Assembly (NCBI GenBank): GCA_031259935.1 | Contig: JAIRKV010000223.1 | Coordinates: 1-7,647, forward strand | Reading direction: 5' to 3' | From: Prevotellaceae bacterium | GTDB taxonomy: Bacteria > Bacteroidota > Bacteroidia > Bacteroidales > UBA932 | Length of the DNA: 7,647 nt | In this document: one piece after another, positions 7,066-7,647 of the stretch | How the letters are laid out: each line of letters opens with the position of its first letter | How positions within the stretch are numbered: position 1 is the first letter of the stretch | Position numbers and translations under genes: made by a program | The notes under the pieces: model-generated | The model's database searches: none | Seen by the model: the letters and a program-made list of their open reading frames with translations, nothing else | What the model was told of the DNA's origin: nothing

Positions 7066-7647
7066 TCATTGATATACAGTGGTATTTCCTTCATATTCAA
7101 TAATGATTGAACTTGGTGTGAATGAGGCTACTACAGGAGAGCCAAGTCCTCCAAATTCAGGTACAATAAGAGTCATTGAGCCGCTTGTGAAATAATTATA
7201 TACTCCAGCATTAAGTTCTGTACCAATATCTTGCGAAAACGTTCCATATGTAACGTGATGTCCTGATGCGCTTCCGTTGATTTTACACTCAGTCATTACA
7301 GCATTGTCATATTTACTGTTTAACGTATAAAAAGCATTTAAATACACATCATTATTTTCTGCTCCAAAACCGAACTGGGTAGTTACAACCACACGGGATG
7401 TTTCGGTTTCGGTTGTTGAATTATCTGTTACTTCAACTGTTCCAAAAAATTTGACTTTATTGCCATTATATCGATTTATTATTGATATTTTGGAACAGTC
7501 AATAAATCTCGTGCTTTTATCTTCATTCATAAATGTAACCGTCATACTGTCTTGAAGATATGTCAGTTCCTGTTCATTTTTGAAATCGGATTTCCAGCCT
7601 GTGGTGTCACCTGAAGAATTTGTAATAACCGTAATTGCCGAAGATAA
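7066..7647 (-). CDS. C-terminal part of an unrecognised, probably secreted or surface, beta-rich protein
   Basis: The frame is open from the right edge of the window to TGA 7068-7066, giving 193 visible residues. The first in-frame Met in the window is at 7545, but 34 open codons precede it, so the real start is almost certainly outside the window. I do not recognise the family. The sequence is rich in Thr, Ser, Asn, Gly and aromatic residues, with alternating polar/hydrophobic strands (for example SRVVVTTQFGFG and GSMTLIVPEFGG) and a final strand SIIIEYEGNTTVYQ. This suits an extracytoplasmic beta-sandwich. Cysteines occur at visible residues 51 and 121. No transmembrane helix and no C-terminal type IX sorting domain can be seen; a signal peptide would lie outside. 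A hairpin 70 bases downstream is its likely terminator. Coding status is well supported, function is unknown. Confidence 0.75.
   Translation of the reverse strand, partial: LSSAITVITNSSGDTTGWKSDFKNEQELTYLQDSMTVTFMNEDKSTRFIDCSKISIINRYNGNKVKFFGTVEVTDNSTTETETSRVVVTTQFGFGAENNDVYLNAFYTLNSKYDNAVMTECKINGSASGHHVTYGTFSQDIGTELNAGVYNYFTSGSMTLIVPEFGGLGSPVVASFTPSSIIIEYEGNTTVYQ

Noticed and set aside
7397..7420. Short TTTCGG tandem in the right-edge gene that could look like a phase-variable repeat
   Set aside because: Only two full copies (coding the TETE segment) are present, too few for slipped-strand variation, and the reading frame is intact.

Overview
The window looks like chromosomal DNA from a member of the Bacteroidota. 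The evidence is the very AT-rich, Lys/Asn/Ile-rich coding, A-rich leaders without clear Shine-Dalgarno sequences, a TANNTTTG-type -7 promoter box in front of one gene, and a TamB-like protein of the large Bacteroidota type next to tsaD. I cannot place it more precisely; a Bacteroidales-like lineage is only a guess. The standard genetic code fits all genes.

Layout. Positions 1-235 are an AT-rich left edge. It holds a short frame that enters the window with a CGKC zinc-knuckle motif and stops at 37, followed in the same frame by a 66-codon open stretch ending at 235 with a hydrophobic helix. Positions 236-562 are non-coding and contain a strong GC-stemmed hairpin (263-290) whose U-tract faces the minus strand, plus smaller inverted repeats; a minus-strand small RNA is possible but unproven. 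A stand-alone RluA-family pseudouridine synthase follows (563-1258, +). It converges at 42 bp with a 1518-residue TamB homologue (1301-5857, -). TamB is divergently arranged with tsaD (5942-6952, +), the catalytic subunit for tRNA t6A37 synthesis. An 11-bp hairpin terminator (6960-6995) lies between tsaD and the 3' part of an unrecognised minus-strand gene (7066-7647) that runs off the right edge.

How the genes relate. Two are RNA modification enzymes (pseudouridine in rRNA or tRNA; t6A in ANN-decoding tRNAs) and one is an envelope-biogenesis protein. They are on alternating strands, so no operon is visible. The divergent tamB/tsaD pair shares an 84-bp intergenic region.

Most of the window is ordinary housekeeping sequence. 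I found no CRISPR array, mobile element, tRNA, rRNA or defence system, and no convincing new system. The parts that merit a second look are the left-edge frame with its in-frame stop, the orphan minus-oriented hairpin, the Arg-rich tail of TamB, and the unrecognised protein at the right edge.
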